A stretch of 64,000 nt of DNA, taken from the NCBI RefSeq assembly GCF_000826105.1, contig NZ_CCYK01000007.1:248001-312000 (forward strand). Reading direction: 5' to 3'. This document shows positions 9,564 through 19,360 of the stretch, piece after piece; position 1 is the first letter of the stretch, and each line of letters begins with the position of its first letter. Origin of the DNA: Pseudomonas massiliensis. Its GTDB lineage: Bacteria > Pseudomonadota > Gammaproteobacteria > Pseudomonadales > Pseudomonadaceae. A model generated the notes under the pieces. That model ran no database searches, was not told where the DNA came from, and was given only the letters and a program-made list of their open reading frames with translations. Both the position numbers and the translations under genes were made by a program.

Positions 9564-11798
9564 ATGCCCACAGACGGCAAAGTGGTGCCTCTCAAGGTAC
9601 CTGCTGACCAGGCAGCTTCGGCCCCTTTGGCCCGATTGCCCGTGGTGTTGCTGCAGGTCCGTGATAAAGCCGCCCAGCAACTCAAGGACGGCCTGCAGGC
9701 GTTGTTCGACAACGCCGACGACACCCTGTTCGAGATGGCCGACAAGGCCTTGAACAACGTCGACCAGAACACCTTCTTCGAAGCCATGCGCGACCTTCGT
9801 TTAAAGCGCAAGAATATCGAGCGCGGCTTTCTGGAAAAATTCTATGAAGCGTTCGTGCGCATCGGCCAGTACGACCTGGGAGAGCCGAGTGCGTCGGCCG
9901 TGACCTACGACAAGCTGGCCCTGGTGCCGCACGATGAGCTCGAGCGTACGGTGGCTCTGGATGCCATGGTCGGGAAGGTCATGGCGCGTGATGGCCTGGC
10001 CCTGGGCCAGCTGACCACCCGGCTCAATACCCTGGTGCCACGCAAGCTGACCGACGACAGCAATCCGCTGGGTCCGGCCATGCTCTGTGAGTACTTCCTG
10101 CAGGCCGGGCGTAACCTGGGCGTGGAGATCAAGGTCAAGCTGATCATTCTCAAGCTCTTCGACAAGTACGTGCTCAGCGATACCGACCACCTGTACGCTG
10201 ATGCCAACCAACTGTTGATCGCCACCGGCATCCTTCCCGAGCTCAAGGCGGCGCCGAGCCGCCGCGCCGAAGACCGCCCCGTTAACGCCCGAAAGCGGGT
10301 CGAGGCCACGACGGAAGCGCCGCCGGCGCGCGCTCAGAACGCGCAGGCACCGCTCCAGGCCCCCTTGGATGAAAGCGTGCGCGAGGTCTTCTCCGCGCTC
10401 CAGGAATTGCTCCACGCGGTTCGTGGCAGTGTCGCCCCGAAGGTGGAACATCCGGCCGAAGCACAGCCCATTTCCACCAACGACCTCCTGCGTCTGCTGT
10501 CCCACTTGCAACAGTACGTGCCCACCAACCCTTCCGCGCATGAAGACTATGACCTGCGCTACCAGCTCGAGCAGCTGCTGACACGGGTAAGCGTCAAGAG
10601 CGGCAAGTTCCGGGTAGTCGGTGGCGTGGACGAGGACGTCATCAACCTGGTGGCCATGCTGTTCGAGTTCATCCTGGGTGACCGTAACCTGCCGGATTCC
10701 CTCAAGGCGCTGATTGGCCGCCTGCAGATTCCAATGCTCAAGGTGGCGGTGCTGGACAAGAGCTTCTTCAGTCGCGGGGCGCATCCTGCCCGCCGTCTGC
10801 TGAACGAGATCGCCAGCGCTGCCATGGGCTGGAGCAGCCGCGACGAGTCCCAGCGCGATGCCTTGCACGCACGGATCGAGCAGATCGTGCAACGGCTCCT
10901 CAACGACTTCGTGGACGACCCCGCGCTGTTTTCCGAGCTGCTGGTGGACTTCCTTGCATTCACAGGTGAAGAGCGACGCCGGAGCGAACTGCTCGAGCAG
11001 CGCACCCGTGACGCTGAGGAGGGCCGTGCCCGGGCGGAAATGGCCCGTGCCCAGGTGCAGGCCGAGCTCAATCGCCGCCTGATGGGGCGTACCCTGCCGC
11101 AGGTGGTGGTGCGCTTGCTGGAAGAAGCCTGGAGCAAGTTCCTGCTGCTGACCTGGCTCAAGCACGGCAGTGATTCGCAAGAATGGAAAGCCGGGCTGGC
11201 GACCATGGACCAACTGATCTGGAGTGTTGTGCCTCATGACGACCCGCACAGCCGCCTGCGCCTACTGGAGCTGGTGCCGGGGTTGCTCAAGTCGCTGCGT
11301 GAGGGCTTGACCAGTTCGGCCTTCGACCCCTTCGCCACCAGTCAATTCTTCAGCCAGCTGGAAAGCCTGCATGTTCAGGCATTCCAGCGCGAGGCCCTGG
11401 GCGCGAACCTGCCGGGCCCGGCCAATGACCCTTCGCTGATCCAGGTGACGGATGAAATCGTCCTCGAGGGCAGCGAGCCTGCCACGCCGGTGGAACCCGC
11501 GGCGCGCCTGCCGGAAAATGACCCGGCTCTGCGGCAGGTGGATAACCTTCGCCCTGGGGTTTGGGTGGAGCTGCAGGAAGACGAAGACACCCGGCTGCGC
11601 TGCAAGCTGACCGCGATCATCGAAAGCACCGGCAAGTATGTGTTCGTGAACCGTACCGGCATGAAGGTGCTGGAGCGAACCCGCATGGGCCTGGCCGAAG
11701 AGTTCAAGCGCGGCACCATCCAGGTGCTTGACGACAACCTGCTGTTCGATCGCGCATTGGATGCGGTGGTCGGTAAGCTGCGGGAGCTTAAAAAGTAA
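9564..11798 (+). CDS. DUF1631 family protein
   Basis: A 744-residue cytoplasmic protein of the DUF1631 family, found between nadC and ampD across Pseudomonas. It is mostly helical, with a charged helix rich in Glu and Arg around residues 475-510 that could be a coiled coil. The C-terminal 90 residues (from RPGVWVELQEDEDTRLRCKLT) look like a small beta-barrel similar in layout to PilZ domains. That resemblance is my inference, and would suggest a nucleotide-sensing role. The ATG at 9564 follows AGGAG; an in-frame codon at 9513 lacks a ribosome site. Function not established. Confidence 0.9.
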   Translation: MPTDGKVVPLKVPADQAASAPLARLPVVLLQVRDKAAQQLKDGLQALFDNADDTLFEMADKALNNVDQNTFFEAMRDLRLKRKNIERGFLEKFYEAFVRIGQYDLGEPSASAVTYDKLALVPHDELERTVALDAMVGKVMARDGLALGQLTTRLNTLVPRKLTDDSNPLGPAMLCEYFLQAGRNLGVEIKVKLIILKLFDKYVLSDTDHLYADANQLLIATGILPELKAAPSRRAEDRPVNARKRVEATTEAPPARAQNAQAPLQAPLDESVREVFSALQELLHAVRGSVAPKVEHPAEAQPISTNDLLRLLSHLQQYVPTNPSAHEDYDLRYQLEQLLTRVSVKSGKFRVVGGVDEDVINLVAMLFEFILGDRNLPDSLKALIGRLQIPMLKVAVLDKSFFSRGAHPARRLLNEIASAAMGWSSRDESQRDALHARIEQIVQRLLNDFVDDPALFSELLVDFLAFTGEERRRSELLEQRTRDAEEGRARAEMARAQVQAELNRRLMGRTLPQVVVRLLEEAWSKFLLLTWLKHGSDSQEWKAGLATMDQLIWSVVPHDDPHSRLRLLELVPGLLKSLREGLTSSAFDPFATSQFFSQLESLHVQAFQREALGANLPGPANDPSLIQVTDEIVLEGSEPATPVEPAARLPENDPALRQVDNLRPGVWVELQEDEDTRLRCKLTAIIESTGKYVFVNRTGMKVLERTRMGLAEEFKRGTIQVLDDNLLFDRALDAVVGKLRELKK

Positions 11799-11878
11799 GG
11801 CGCGTCTGCCTCGACGCTGCGCTGCTTCGCTGGAAAAGGCATACTGGGCGCCTGATCGGCCTGCCGCAAGGAGCCCTT

Positions 11879-12457
11879 ATGCGCCTCGATGAGGTCCGTC
11901 TGGATCCCGTCACGGGTTGGTGCCATGGCGCGCGCCATTGCCCGTCACCCAACTTCAATACCCGGCCCGGCGACGAGGTGTCGTTGCTGGTGATCCACAA
12001 TATCAGCCTGCCGCCAGGGCAATTCGGGACCGGCCAGGTCCAGGCGTTTTTCCAGAATCGCCTGGACGCCGCTGCCCATCCCTATTTCGAAAGCATCGCC
12101 CAGATGACCGTTTCGGCGCATTTTCTGATCGAGCGCGATGGGGCGATCACTCAGTTCGTGTCCTGTCATGATCGAGCCTGGCATGCTGGTGTGTCCACCT
12201 TCGACGGGCGTGAAGGTTGCAACGACTTTTCCCTGGGCATAGAGCTGGAAGGTACCGACGACCAGCCCTACGCCGAGGCGCAATACGCAAGCCTCGCTCA
12301 CCTGACCGCGGAGATCCGCCGTTGCTATCCGGCCATCGTGCCGGCGCGTATCCAGGGCCATTGCCATATTGCCCCGACGCGCAAGACCGATCCCGGCCCT
12401 GCCTTCGACTGGAGCCGCTACTTGTCCAGCTTGACCACCGAGGAGGGGTGCGCGTGA
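11879..12457 (+). CDS. ampD: 1,6-anhydro-N-acetylmuramyl-L-alanine amidase AmpD
   Basis: Cytoplasmic zinc amidase that removes the peptide from anhydro-muropeptides during cell-wall recycling; in Pseudomonas its loss derepresses the AmpC beta-lactamase through AmpR. It has 192 residues. Zinc ligands H40 (LLVIHN), H161 (GHCHIAP) and D171 (KTDPGP) match the known AmpD triad, with the catalytic Glu in SLGIELEG. The stop overlaps the ampE start by 4 bases, so the two are translationally coupled. Confidence 0.97.
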   Translation: MRLDEVRLDPVTGWCHGARHCPSPNFNTRPGDEVSLLVIHNISLPPGQFGTGQVQAFFQNRLDAAAHPYFESIAQMTVSAHFLIERDGAITQFVSCHDRAWHAGVSTFDGREGCNDFSLGIELEGTDDQPYAEAQYASLAHLTAEIRRCYPAIVPARIQGHCHIAPTRKTDPGPAFDWSRYLSSLTTEEGCA

Positions 12458-13287
12458 GTTTTCTGGTGCTGTTGCTCGTCGTCTTGATCGAGAAACTCTC
12501 CGCCTTGCGTCAGCGTGTGCAGGTCGACGGCTGGTTCCTGCGGGCGCTACGGCGTCGCGAGCGCGGTTCAGGCAGTGCCAGGCCGGGGTTGGCCTTGGCC
12601 TGGCTGGTCGCGCCGCCCGTGGCGCTGGTCGCGTTGTTGCTGTGGGCCTTGGGCGAGGTGGCCTATGGCTGGCTGGCGCTACCCTTGCATCTGGTCGTGT
12701 TGCTCTACAGCCTGGGCCGGGGCGAGCCCAAGGTTGCCACCGGCCCGCTGCGCGATGCCTGGCGCCGAGGCGACCTGCAGGCAGCGTTGCATGTGGCCGA
12801 GCGCGACCTGGGTCTCAGCGCGCCGAGCCCCGAGGCCCTGGCTGAACAGGCGCAAGGCTGGCTGCTGGGCCAGGCCTTGCGCAGCTTCTTCTCCGTAGTC
12901 TTCTGGTACAGCCTGCTGGGCCCGGCCCTGGCCCTGGCCTACCGGCTGCTGGCATTGATTGCCGAACGCACCGCGGACCCGGCCCTGGCCGAGCGCGCCG
13001 GGCTGATGCTGCATGCCTTGGACTGGCTACCGGCGCGGATGCTCGGTGCCAGCTTCGCCCTGGTGGGCAACTTTGTCGCGGTGTGTCGCTGGATGCTCCA
13101 TGAACTGCTGGACTGGCACGGTAGCGCTGGCCGTTTCGTCGCCCACACCGGTCGCCTGGCTGCCGACCTGGCCACCCCAGGTGGCCCTGCCGAGCCCGTG
13201 GCTGCCCTGGATGCGCTCTGGGCTTTGCTGCAACGGGCGGCGGTGCTGTGGTATGCGCTGTTTGCGCTCTGGACCTTGCTGTATTGA
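12454..13287 (+). CDS. ampE: inner-membrane protein AmpE
   Basis: A 277-residue membrane protein of the AmpE/CobD-like family that accompanies ampD and is linked to beta-lactamase regulation. It opens with SFLVLLLVVLIEKLSALRQ, has further hydrophobic segments near 50-85, 150-175 and at the C-terminus, and the family's KLSALRQRV and WYSLLGPALALAYRLL stretches. The GTG start at 12454 is in the GTGA overlap with ampD, preceded by GAGGAGG. Biochemical role unknown. Confidence 0.93.
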   Translation: MSFLVLLLVVLIEKLSALRQRVQVDGWFLRALRRRERGSGSARPGLALAWLVAPPVALVALLLWALGEVAYGWLALPLHLVVLLYSLGRGEPKVATGPLRDAWRRGDLQAALHVAERDLGLSAPSPEALAEQAQGWLLGQALRSFFSVVFWYSLLGPALALAYRLLALIAERTADPALAERAGLMLHALDWLPARMLGASFALVGNFVAVCRWMLHELLDWHGSAGRFVAHTGRLAADLATPGGPAEPVAALDALWALLQRAAVLWYALFALWTLLY

Positions 13288-13345
13288 AAGAACCAGCCCC
13301 ACCCCGTAGCCGCCCGCCTTGGCGGCAACCGGGCGTAGCGCGGTG

Positions 13346-14152
13346 TCAGGCCTGGTCGCGGCCAAGGCCGGCTGCTGCCCACCCCAACAGCCCCCAGGCA
13401 TTGCGGGTACTGGCCTGGGCCAGTGTCTGGGCGCTTACCCCAAGGAGCTCGGCCAGCGCCTCACAGATGGCCGGCAAATGGGCAGGGCTATTGCGAAGGC
13501 CGGGGAACATGCTTGGCGCCATGTCCGGCGAATCGGTTTCCAGCACGATGCTGTCCAGGGGGAGGCGCGGCACTACCTTGCGCAGACGCAATGCCTGGGG
13601 CCAGGTGGGTGCGCCGCCCAGGCCCAGCTTGAAGCCAAGCTTCAGGTATTCGCGAGCTTCTTCCCAACTGCCGGCGAAGGCATGGATCACCCCACGTTTC
13701 GGTAGTTTGTAGCGTTTCAAGGTAGCGATCACAGCCGCATGGCAGTGGCGCACGTGCAACAGCACAGGCAGCTCGAAGTCCACCGCCAACTGCAACTGAG
13801 CCTCGAACAACCATTGCTGGCGCTCGCGGTCCAGCCCCTTGAGGTAATAGTCCAGCCCGAACTCACCCAGCGCGCACAGCCGTCCATGCCCCGCAAGTCG
13901 TTCGAGCCACTGGCGCAGTTCATCGAGGTGCCGCGGCTGATGCTCGTCCAGGAATACAGGATGCAGCCCCAGGGCGGCATAGACCCGGGAGTCCGTGAGT
14001 GCCAGCTGCCATACCCGCTCCCAGTTGGCGCGATGCACTCCCAACACCACCACCCGGCTAACACCGCCCGCCTCGGCGCTATCCAGCACGGCCGAGCGGT
14101 CCGCGTCAAAATCGGGAAAATCCAGGTGGGTGTGGGTATCCACCAGGTTCAC
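13346..14152 (-). CDS. TatD-family metal-dependent hydrolase
   Basis: A 268-residue TIM-barrel hydrolase of the TatD DNase family. Metal-site elements in order: H7 and H9 in DTHTHLDF, Glu in LGEFGLDYY, His in LLHVRH, His in GVIHAFAG and Asp in ETDSPDM. Members act as 3'-5' DNases or related phosphoesterases. The GTG start overlaps the fruR stop by 4 bases, so it is the second gene of a fruR-tatD unit; this coupling is recurrent in Pseudomonas but carries no obvious functional link to fructose use. Confidence 0.92.
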   Translation of the reverse strand: MNLVDTHTHLDFPDFDADRSAVLDSAEAGGVSRVVVLGVHRANWERVWQLALTDSRVYAALGLHPVFLDEHQPRHLDELRQWLERLAGHGRLCALGEFGLDYYLKGLDRERQQWLFEAQLQLAVDFELPVLLHVRHCHAAVIATLKRYKLPKRGVIHAFAGSWEEAREYLKLGFKLGLGGAPTWPQALRLRKVVPRLPLDSIVLETDSPDMAPSMFPGLRNSPAHLPAICEALAELLGVSAQTLAQASTRNAWGLLGWAAAGLGRDQA

Positions 14153-15165
14153 GCCTGGCCCTCTCGGATGCGCTGCTTGAAGGTACGGGCAATGGCATGG
14201 ACGCCAGGCCTACAGACCTTTTCGTCCAGCGCGCCCAGGGCAAGTTCCAGCGCGCGGGCGGCGATCAACTCATGCTGCTGGGCCATGGCGTTGATCGGCA
14301 GCGGAAGGAAGTCCAGCAACTGGGTGTCGCCGAAAGTGCCCAGGCGTAGGTCGGGAGCGCCCAGGCCGCGGCGCTGCAGTTCATCGAACACCCCCTGAAG
14401 CAGCACGTAGGAGGTCGTCACCAGAGCGTCTGGCAGGCCGCCGAGTTCTTCCACCAGTTCGCTCATCAGGCGCTGGCCCCGATCGCGGCTGAAGGCCTCG
14501 CCTTCGCGTACCAGCACGGTTCCGGAAAACTCACTGAGGGCATCGGCGAAACCACCAGCGCGCTCAAGACTGATGCTCAGCTCCGGTCGGGCCCCGATCA
14601 GCGCGATATGCCGGGGAGGCGGCCCGCCCAGCGCAGGGTTGAGCAGGCTGGCGGTAAGCACGCGGGCGGCTTCACGATCGTCACTGATCACCGAACAGAA
14701 GAGAGCTGGGTCCATCTGTCGGTCGATCGCGATCACTGGCGTGCCGCGACTCTGGATCTCTCGGTAGCAGCCATCGGCGGCCGGCAGACAACTGGCTACA
14801 AAGAGGGCGTCACAGCGGCGTGCCCGGAACAGCTTCTGCAACTGTCGTTCGCTATCCGGGTCGTCGTCGGAACTGGCGATCAGCAGCTGATAGCCCCGGG
14901 CCCGGGCCTGTTGCTCCAGGTTCTTGGCGATGCGCGCGTAGCTGGGGTTCTCCAGGTCTGGGAGGATAAAGCCCAGAGTGCGCGTACGCTGGCTGCGCAG
15001 CCCCGCGGCCTGAGGGTTGGGCGTAAAGCCGTGCTCCTCAACCACCGCGCGCACACGCGCCACTGTGGTGTCACTGATGCGTTGTTGAGCCGCCTTGCCA
15101 TTGATGACATAGCTGGCGGTGGTGACCGACACGCCGGCCAGCCGAGCGATATCGCTGAGTTTCAA
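14149..15165 (-). CDS. fruR: fructose repressor FruR/Cra (LacI family)
   Basis: LacI-type regulator of 338 residues: the helix-turn-helix LKLSDIARLAGVSVTTASYV at the N-terminus, hinge to about 60, then a periplasmic-binding-like effector domain (DLENPSYARIAKNLEQ, DALVTTSYVLLQGVFDEL). In P. putida, Cra binds fructose 1-phosphate and represses fruBKA. I place the start at the TTG at 15165, since AAAGGAAA lies just upstream and the protein then begins at the usual point. A frame to 15228 adds 21 unsupported residues. It is divergent from fruBKA with the operator between. Confidence 0.94.
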   Translation of the reverse strand: MKLSDIARLAGVSVTTASYVINGKAAQQRISDTTVARVRAVVEEHGFTPNPQAAGLRSQRTRTLGFILPDLENPSYARIAKNLEQQARARGYQLLIASSDDDPDSERQLQKLFRARRCDALFVASCLPAADGCYREIQSRGTPVIAIDRQMDPALFCSVISDDREAARVLTASLLNPALGGPPPRHIALIGARPELSISLERAGGFADALSEFSGTVLVREGEAFSRDRGQRLMSELVEELGGLPDALVTTSYVLLQGVFDELQRRGLGAPDLRLGTFGDTQLLDFLPLPINAMAQQHELIAARALELALGALDEKVCRPGVHAIARTFKQRIREGQA

Positions 15166-15539
15166 GCCAAGTTTCCTTTTATGGGCATCCCTGACCGCGG
15201 ATGAGCGCCAGTCGAACGCATTCGTCATTGTCGCTTATCTTGCGCGGCGGCGGCAGGGGCGAGTTTTCCACAGCCTGGCCGACGGCAGGCGTTCCCTGTC
15301 GAGGCGATTTCGAGTAACGTTCATCGTTTGCTAGGTTAAACGTTTCAGCTAGCGTGAACGCGATAGAAATCGTGCTCGTGAGGTCTTACCGCACAGGTGG
15401 TCTCTACCCTTGCCCAGCTGCCGTGGCAGGGCGCCCATGGCGCGCGCGTAGCGGTCCGGCCTTCGTATTGAGCATAGCCGCGTCACGCCGAAACACTCAC
15501 AACAACAGCGCCCAGTAAGCGGCGCGATAAGGAGTCAGC
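15166..15539. other. fruR-fruB intergenic control region
   Basis: The 374 bases contain the Cra operator at 15336-15347 and both divergent promoters. A weaker operator-like sequence, GTAACGTTCATC, begins at 15314. The stretch from 15400 to 15530 forms the fruB leader and shows no gene. Confidence 0.6.
15336..15347. promoter_or_regulatory. Cra/FruR operator
   Basis: TTAAACGTTTCA is the near-palindromic Cra operator described upstream of the fructose operon in P. putida, one base from the enteric consensus TGAAACGTTTCA. It lies about 190 bases upstream of fruB and 170 from fruR, so it can control either or both. Fructose 1-phosphate is the known releasing ligand. Confidence 0.87.
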
Positions 15540-18404
15540 ATGCTCGAGCTCACCTCTGAGCAGATTTCCATGGGGCAAGCGGCCTCGGACAAGCCCGCCG
15601 CGCTGCGCTTGCTCGCCGATCGCCTGGTGGCCGATGGCCTGGTTGCCGAGGGTTACCTGCAGGGGTTGATGGACCGCGAAGCTCAAGGATCGACCTACCT
15701 GGGTCAAGGCATCGCCATACCCCATGGCACGCCGGCTACCCGCGACCAGGTGTTCACCACTGGCGTGCGCCTGCTGCAGTTTCCCGAAGGGGTGGACTGG
15801 GGCGATGGCCAGCGGGTTTACCTGGCCATTGGTATCGCGGCCAAGTCCGACGAGCACCTGCGCCTGCTGCAACTGCTGACCCGCGCCCTTGGCGAAACGG
15901 ACCTGGGCGAGGCGCTGCGCCGAGCGGCCACACCCGAAGCCTTGCTCAAGCTGCTACAGGGCGCGCCGCAAGCTTTGGCTTTGGATGCGCAGATGGTCAG
16001 CCTTGGCCTGCCCGTGGACGATTTCGAGGAACTGGTATGGCGTGGCGCACGCCTGTTGCGCCAGGCCGATTGTGTCCACGGCGGCTTCGCCGGCATCGTG
16101 CAGGGCCTGGCGCCCTTGCCGCTGGGTGAGGGGCTGTGGTGGCTGCATAGCGAACAGGAAGTAACGCGCCCGGGGCTGGCCTTCGTGACCCCGGAGCGGC
16201 CTTTGACTTACCAGGGGCAAGCGGTCAATGGCCTGTTCTGCCTGGCCAGCCTGGGAGAGGCCCATGAAGCCTTGCTCGAACGGCTCTGCGCGCTGCTGAT
16301 CGCCGGGCGCGGGGAGGAACTGTTCCATGCCGCCAACAGCCGCGCCGTGTTGGAAGTACTCGGCGGGGACATTCCACCGGACTGGCCCAGCGCGCGGGTA
16401 ACCCTGGCCAATGCCCATGGCCTGCATGCGCGGCCGGCCAAGGAGCTGGCCCAGCTGGCCAAGGGCTTCGAGGGTGAGATCCAGATACGTGTCATGGGTA
16501 GCGGCGAGGGGCCGGTTTCGGCCAAGAGTCTTTCCCGCCTGTTGAGCCTGGGCGCTCGCCGTGGGCAGGTGCTGGAACTGGCCGCCGAGCCGGCCATCGC
16601 CGAGCAGGCCTTGGCGATGCTGGTGAGTGCCATCGAGCAAGGGCTGGGCGAAGCCGTGGAGCCATTGCCCGTGGCCACCCCTGAGCAGCTGGACACGCCA
16701 CAGCCGCCAAACCTGCAGGCACCAGCCCCGGCGGCGGGCAGCACCTTGCGCGCGGTGTCGGCCGCCCCGGGCATCGCCATCGGCCCCGCCCATGTGGAAG
16801 CGCCTGTGCAATTCACTTATCCCGCTCGGGGTGAAAGCCCGGCGCTGGAGCGTCAGCGCCTGGAAACAGCAGTCAGCCAGGTACGCGAAGACCTGCAACA
16901 GCTGATTGCCGGAGGCGCGGCGAAGTCCATCCGCGACATTTTCACGACCCATCTGGAGATGCTCGAAGACCCGGACCTGATCGATGAAGTCAGCCAACGC
17001 TTGCAGCAGGGCGACAGCGCCGCGGCGGCCTGGGTGGTGGTGATCGACAGCGCGGCGGCTCGCCAGGAGAGCCTGGGCGATGCCTTGCTGGCTGAGCGAG
17101 CTGCAGACCTGCGGGACATTGGCCGCCGGGTGCTCGCACAACTGTGCGGGGTGCAGGCCGCACAGGCGCCGGATGAGCCCTATGTACTGGTGATGGATGA
17201 GGTAGGCCCGTCCGATGTGGCGCGCCTGGACCCGGCCCGGGTAGCGGGCATCCTGACTGCGCGTGGCGGGGCGACCGCCCATAGCGCTATTGTCGCCCGT
17301 GCCCTGGGTATCCCGGCCGTGGTCGGTGCCAGTGAGGCAGTGCTGCGCATCGCCCCAGGCACCCCCTTGCTGCTCGATGGTCAGCGCGGCACGCTGATCG
17401 TGGCGCCGCAGCCGGAGGTGCTGGAACGTGCCCGCATCGAACGCGACCAGCGCGCCCAGCGCCTGGCCGCGGCGGCGCAGCGGCGACATGAGCCGGCCCT
17501 GACCGCCGATGGCCATCGTGTGGAGGTTTGCGCCAACGTGGGCGAGGCCGCCGCAGTGAGCGCGGCAGTGGAGCAGGGCGCCGAAGGCATTGGCTTGCTG
17601 CGCACCGAGCTGATCTTCATGGCTCATTCCCAGGCCCCGGACGAGGCGACCCAGGAAGCCGAATACCGCCGCGTGCTGGATGCCCTCGCAGGCCGCCCAC
17701 TGGTGGTGCGCACCCTGGACGTCGGGGGCGACAAACCCTTGCCCTATTGGCCTATCCCCAGCGAGGAAAACCCCTTCCTGGGTGTTCGCGGCATCCGCCT
17801 GACCCTGCAGCGGCCCGAGCTGATGGAAACCCAGCTGCGCGCTCTGTTGCGCGCGGGCCAAGGCCGCCCGTTGCGTATCATGTTCCCCATGGTCGCCACC
17901 GTCGAAGAGTGGCGCCAGGGGCGTGACATGCTGGAGCGCCTGCGCCAGGCGCACCCGGTCGAGGACCTGCAGGTCGGCATCATGATCGAGGTGCCCTCCG
18001 CCGCGCTACTGGCCCCGGTACTGGCCCGCGAGGTGGACTTCTTCAGCGTTGGCACCAACGACCTGACCCAGTACACCCTGGCCATGGACCGCGGCCATCC
18101 GACCCTCTCCGCTCAGGCAGACGGCTTGCATCCGGCGGTGCTGCAACTGATCGACATCACGGTACGCGCGGCCCATGCCCACGGCAAATGGGTAGGCGTA
18201 TGCGGTGAATTGGCGGCGGACCCCTTGGCGGTGCCTATTCTGGTCGGCCTTGGCGTGGATGAACTGAGCGTGTCGGCACGCAGCATCGCAGAGGTCAAGG
18301 CCAGTGTGCGAGAGCTCAGCCTGCCTGATGCACAGCGGCTGGCGCAACGCGCCCTGAGCGCGGCAAGCGCCCCTGAAGTACGCGCCCTGGTGGAGAAGCA
18401 GTGA
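15540..18404 (+). CDS. fruB: PTS fructose multiphosphoryl transfer protein (EIIA-HPr-EI)
   Basis: A 954-residue cytoplasmic fusion that passes phosphate from phosphoenolpyruvate to the fructose permease. Domain order is EIIA-Fru with phospho-His H62 (AIPHGTP), a linker region, HPr with H296 (GLHARP) at about 284-370, and enzyme I from about 400 with phospho-His H581 (GGATAHSAIVARALGIP) and a C-terminal PEP-binding barrel (VGTNDLTQYTLAMDRG, GVCGELAADP). All phosphorylated residues are present. First gene of fruBKA; the stop overlaps the fruK start. Confidence 0.97.
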   Translation: MLELTSEQISMGQAASDKPAALRLLADRLVADGLVAEGYLQGLMDREAQGSTYLGQGIAIPHGTPATRDQVFTTGVRLLQFPEGVDWGDGQRVYLAIGIAAKSDEHLRLLQLLTRALGETDLGEALRRAATPEALLKLLQGAPQALALDAQMVSLGLPVDDFEELVWRGARLLRQADCVHGGFAGIVQGLAPLPLGEGLWWLHSEQEVTRPGLAFVTPERPLTYQGQAVNGLFCLASLGEAHEALLERLCALLIAGRGEELFHAANSRAVLEVLGGDIPPDWPSARVTLANAHGLHARPAKELAQLAKGFEGEIQIRVMGSGEGPVSAKSLSRLLSLGARRGQVLELAAEPAIAEQALAMLVSAIEQGLGEAVEPLPVATPEQLDTPQPPNLQAPAPAAGSTLRAVSAAPGIAIGPAHVEAPVQFTYPARGESPALERQRLETAVSQVREDLQQLIAGGAAKSIRDIFTTHLEMLEDPDLIDEVSQRLQQGDSAAAAWVVVIDSAAARQESLGDALLAERAADLRDIGRRVLAQLCGVQAAQAPDEPYVLVMDEVGPSDVARLDPARVAGILTARGGATAHSAIVARALGIPAVVGASEAVLRIAPGTPLLLDGQRGTLIVAPQPEVLERARIERDQRAQRLAAAAQRRHEPALTADGHRVEVCANVGEAAAVSAAVEQGAEGIGLLRTELIFMAHSQAPDEATQEAEYRRVLDALAGRPLVVRTLDVGGDKPLPYWPIPSEENPFLGVRGIRLTLQRPELMETQLRALLRAGQGRPLRIMFPMVATVEEWRQGRDMLERLRQAHPVEDLQVGIMIEVPSAALLAPVLAREVDFFSVGTNDLTQYTLAMDRGHPTLSAQADGLHPAVLQLIDITVRAAHAHGKWVGVCGELAADPLAVPILVGLGVDELSVSARSIAEVKASVRELSLPDAQRLAQRALSAASAPEVRALVEKQ

Positions 18405-19360
18405 TGGCAAGGATTCTAACGATTACCCTCAACCCGGCCCTGGACCTGACAGTCGAGCTGCCGACGCTGCGCCTGGGCGAAGTGAACCGCGGTGAAGCCC
18501 TGCATGTGCATGCCGCTGGCAAGGGCCTGAACGTCGCCCAGGTATTGGCCGACCTCGGCCATCAGATCCGGGTCAGCGGCTTTCTCGGCCAGGCCAATAG
18601 CGACCGCTTCGAAGCCTTGTTCCGCCAACGCGGCTTCGATGACGGTTTCGTCCGGGTGCCGGGGGAGACCCGGCGCAATATCAAGCTGGCCGAACGGGAT
18701 GGCCGGGTCACCGACGTCAACGGCATTGGCCCGGTCATCAGCGTCGAAGCGCAGGCCACTTTGCTGGAGCGCTTGCCCGCGTTGGCCGACGGCTGCTCCG
18801 TGGCCATAGTGGCCGGCAGCCTGCCCCAAGGCATCAGCCCGCAATGGCTACAGCAGCTGCTCGAAGCCCTGCGCAGCCTCGGCCTGCAGGTGGCCCTGGA
18901 CAGCAGTGGCGCGGCGCTGCAGGCCGGCCTGGCCTGCCAGCCCTGGCTGGTCAAGCCCAATACCGAAGAACTGGCGCAGGTGCTAGGCAGCCCTGTGGAA
19001 GACCTGCGCCAGCAGGCCGAGGCCGCGACGGCCTTGCTCGAGCGGGGGATCGAGCACGTGGTGATTTCCCAGGGCGCCCAGGGCGTGAGCTGGTTCAGCC
19101 CCGGCCAGGCATTGCATGGCCTGCCACCCACGGTGGCGGTGGCCAGCACCGTCGGCGCCGGGGATTCGCTGCTGGCCGGCATGGTGCACGGGCTACTGGA
19201 GGCACAAACGCCTGCTGACACCCTGCGCACTGCCACCGCTATCGCGGCCATGGCAGTGACCCAGATCGGTTTCGGTATTCCCGACCGTGCCACGCTGGCG
19301 CGCTTGGAAACGGGGGTGAGCGTTCGTCCCCTGGCAGCATTCGAGGAGGTGCCACAATGA
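18404..19360 (+). CDS. fruK: 1-phosphofructokinase
   Basis: Phosphorylates fructose 1-phosphate to fructose 1,6-bisphosphate. It has 318 residues of the PfkB/ribokinase fold: N-terminal LNPALDLTVELPTL and the substrate-binding GKGLNVAQVLADLG, and the C-terminal anion hole with catalytic Asp in STVGAGDSLLAGMVHG. The ATG at 18404 forms TGATG with the fruB stop; a GTG one codon earlier is an alternative. The stop overlaps fruA by 4 bases, making a tightly coupled operon. Confidence 0.96.
   Translation: MARILTITLNPALDLTVELPTLRLGEVNRGEALHVHAAGKGLNVAQVLADLGHQIRVSGFLGQANSDRFEALFRQRGFDDGFVRVPGETRRNIKLAERDGRVTDVNGIGPVISVEAQATLLERLPALADGCSVAIVAGSLPQGISPQWLQQLLEALRSLGLQVALDSSGAALQAGLACQPWLVKPNTEELAQVLGSPVEDLRQQAEAATALLERGIEHVVISQGAQGVSWFSPGQALHGLPPTVAVASTVGAGDSLLAGMVHGLLEAQTPADTLRTATAIAAMAVTQIGFGIPDRATLARLETGVSVRPLAAFEEVPQ

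Noticed and set aside
15954..17954. 666-codon open frame antisense to fruB
   Set aside because: A by-product of GC-rich codon use. No ribosome site or recognisable domain, and composition dominated by Gln, His, Gly and Arg.
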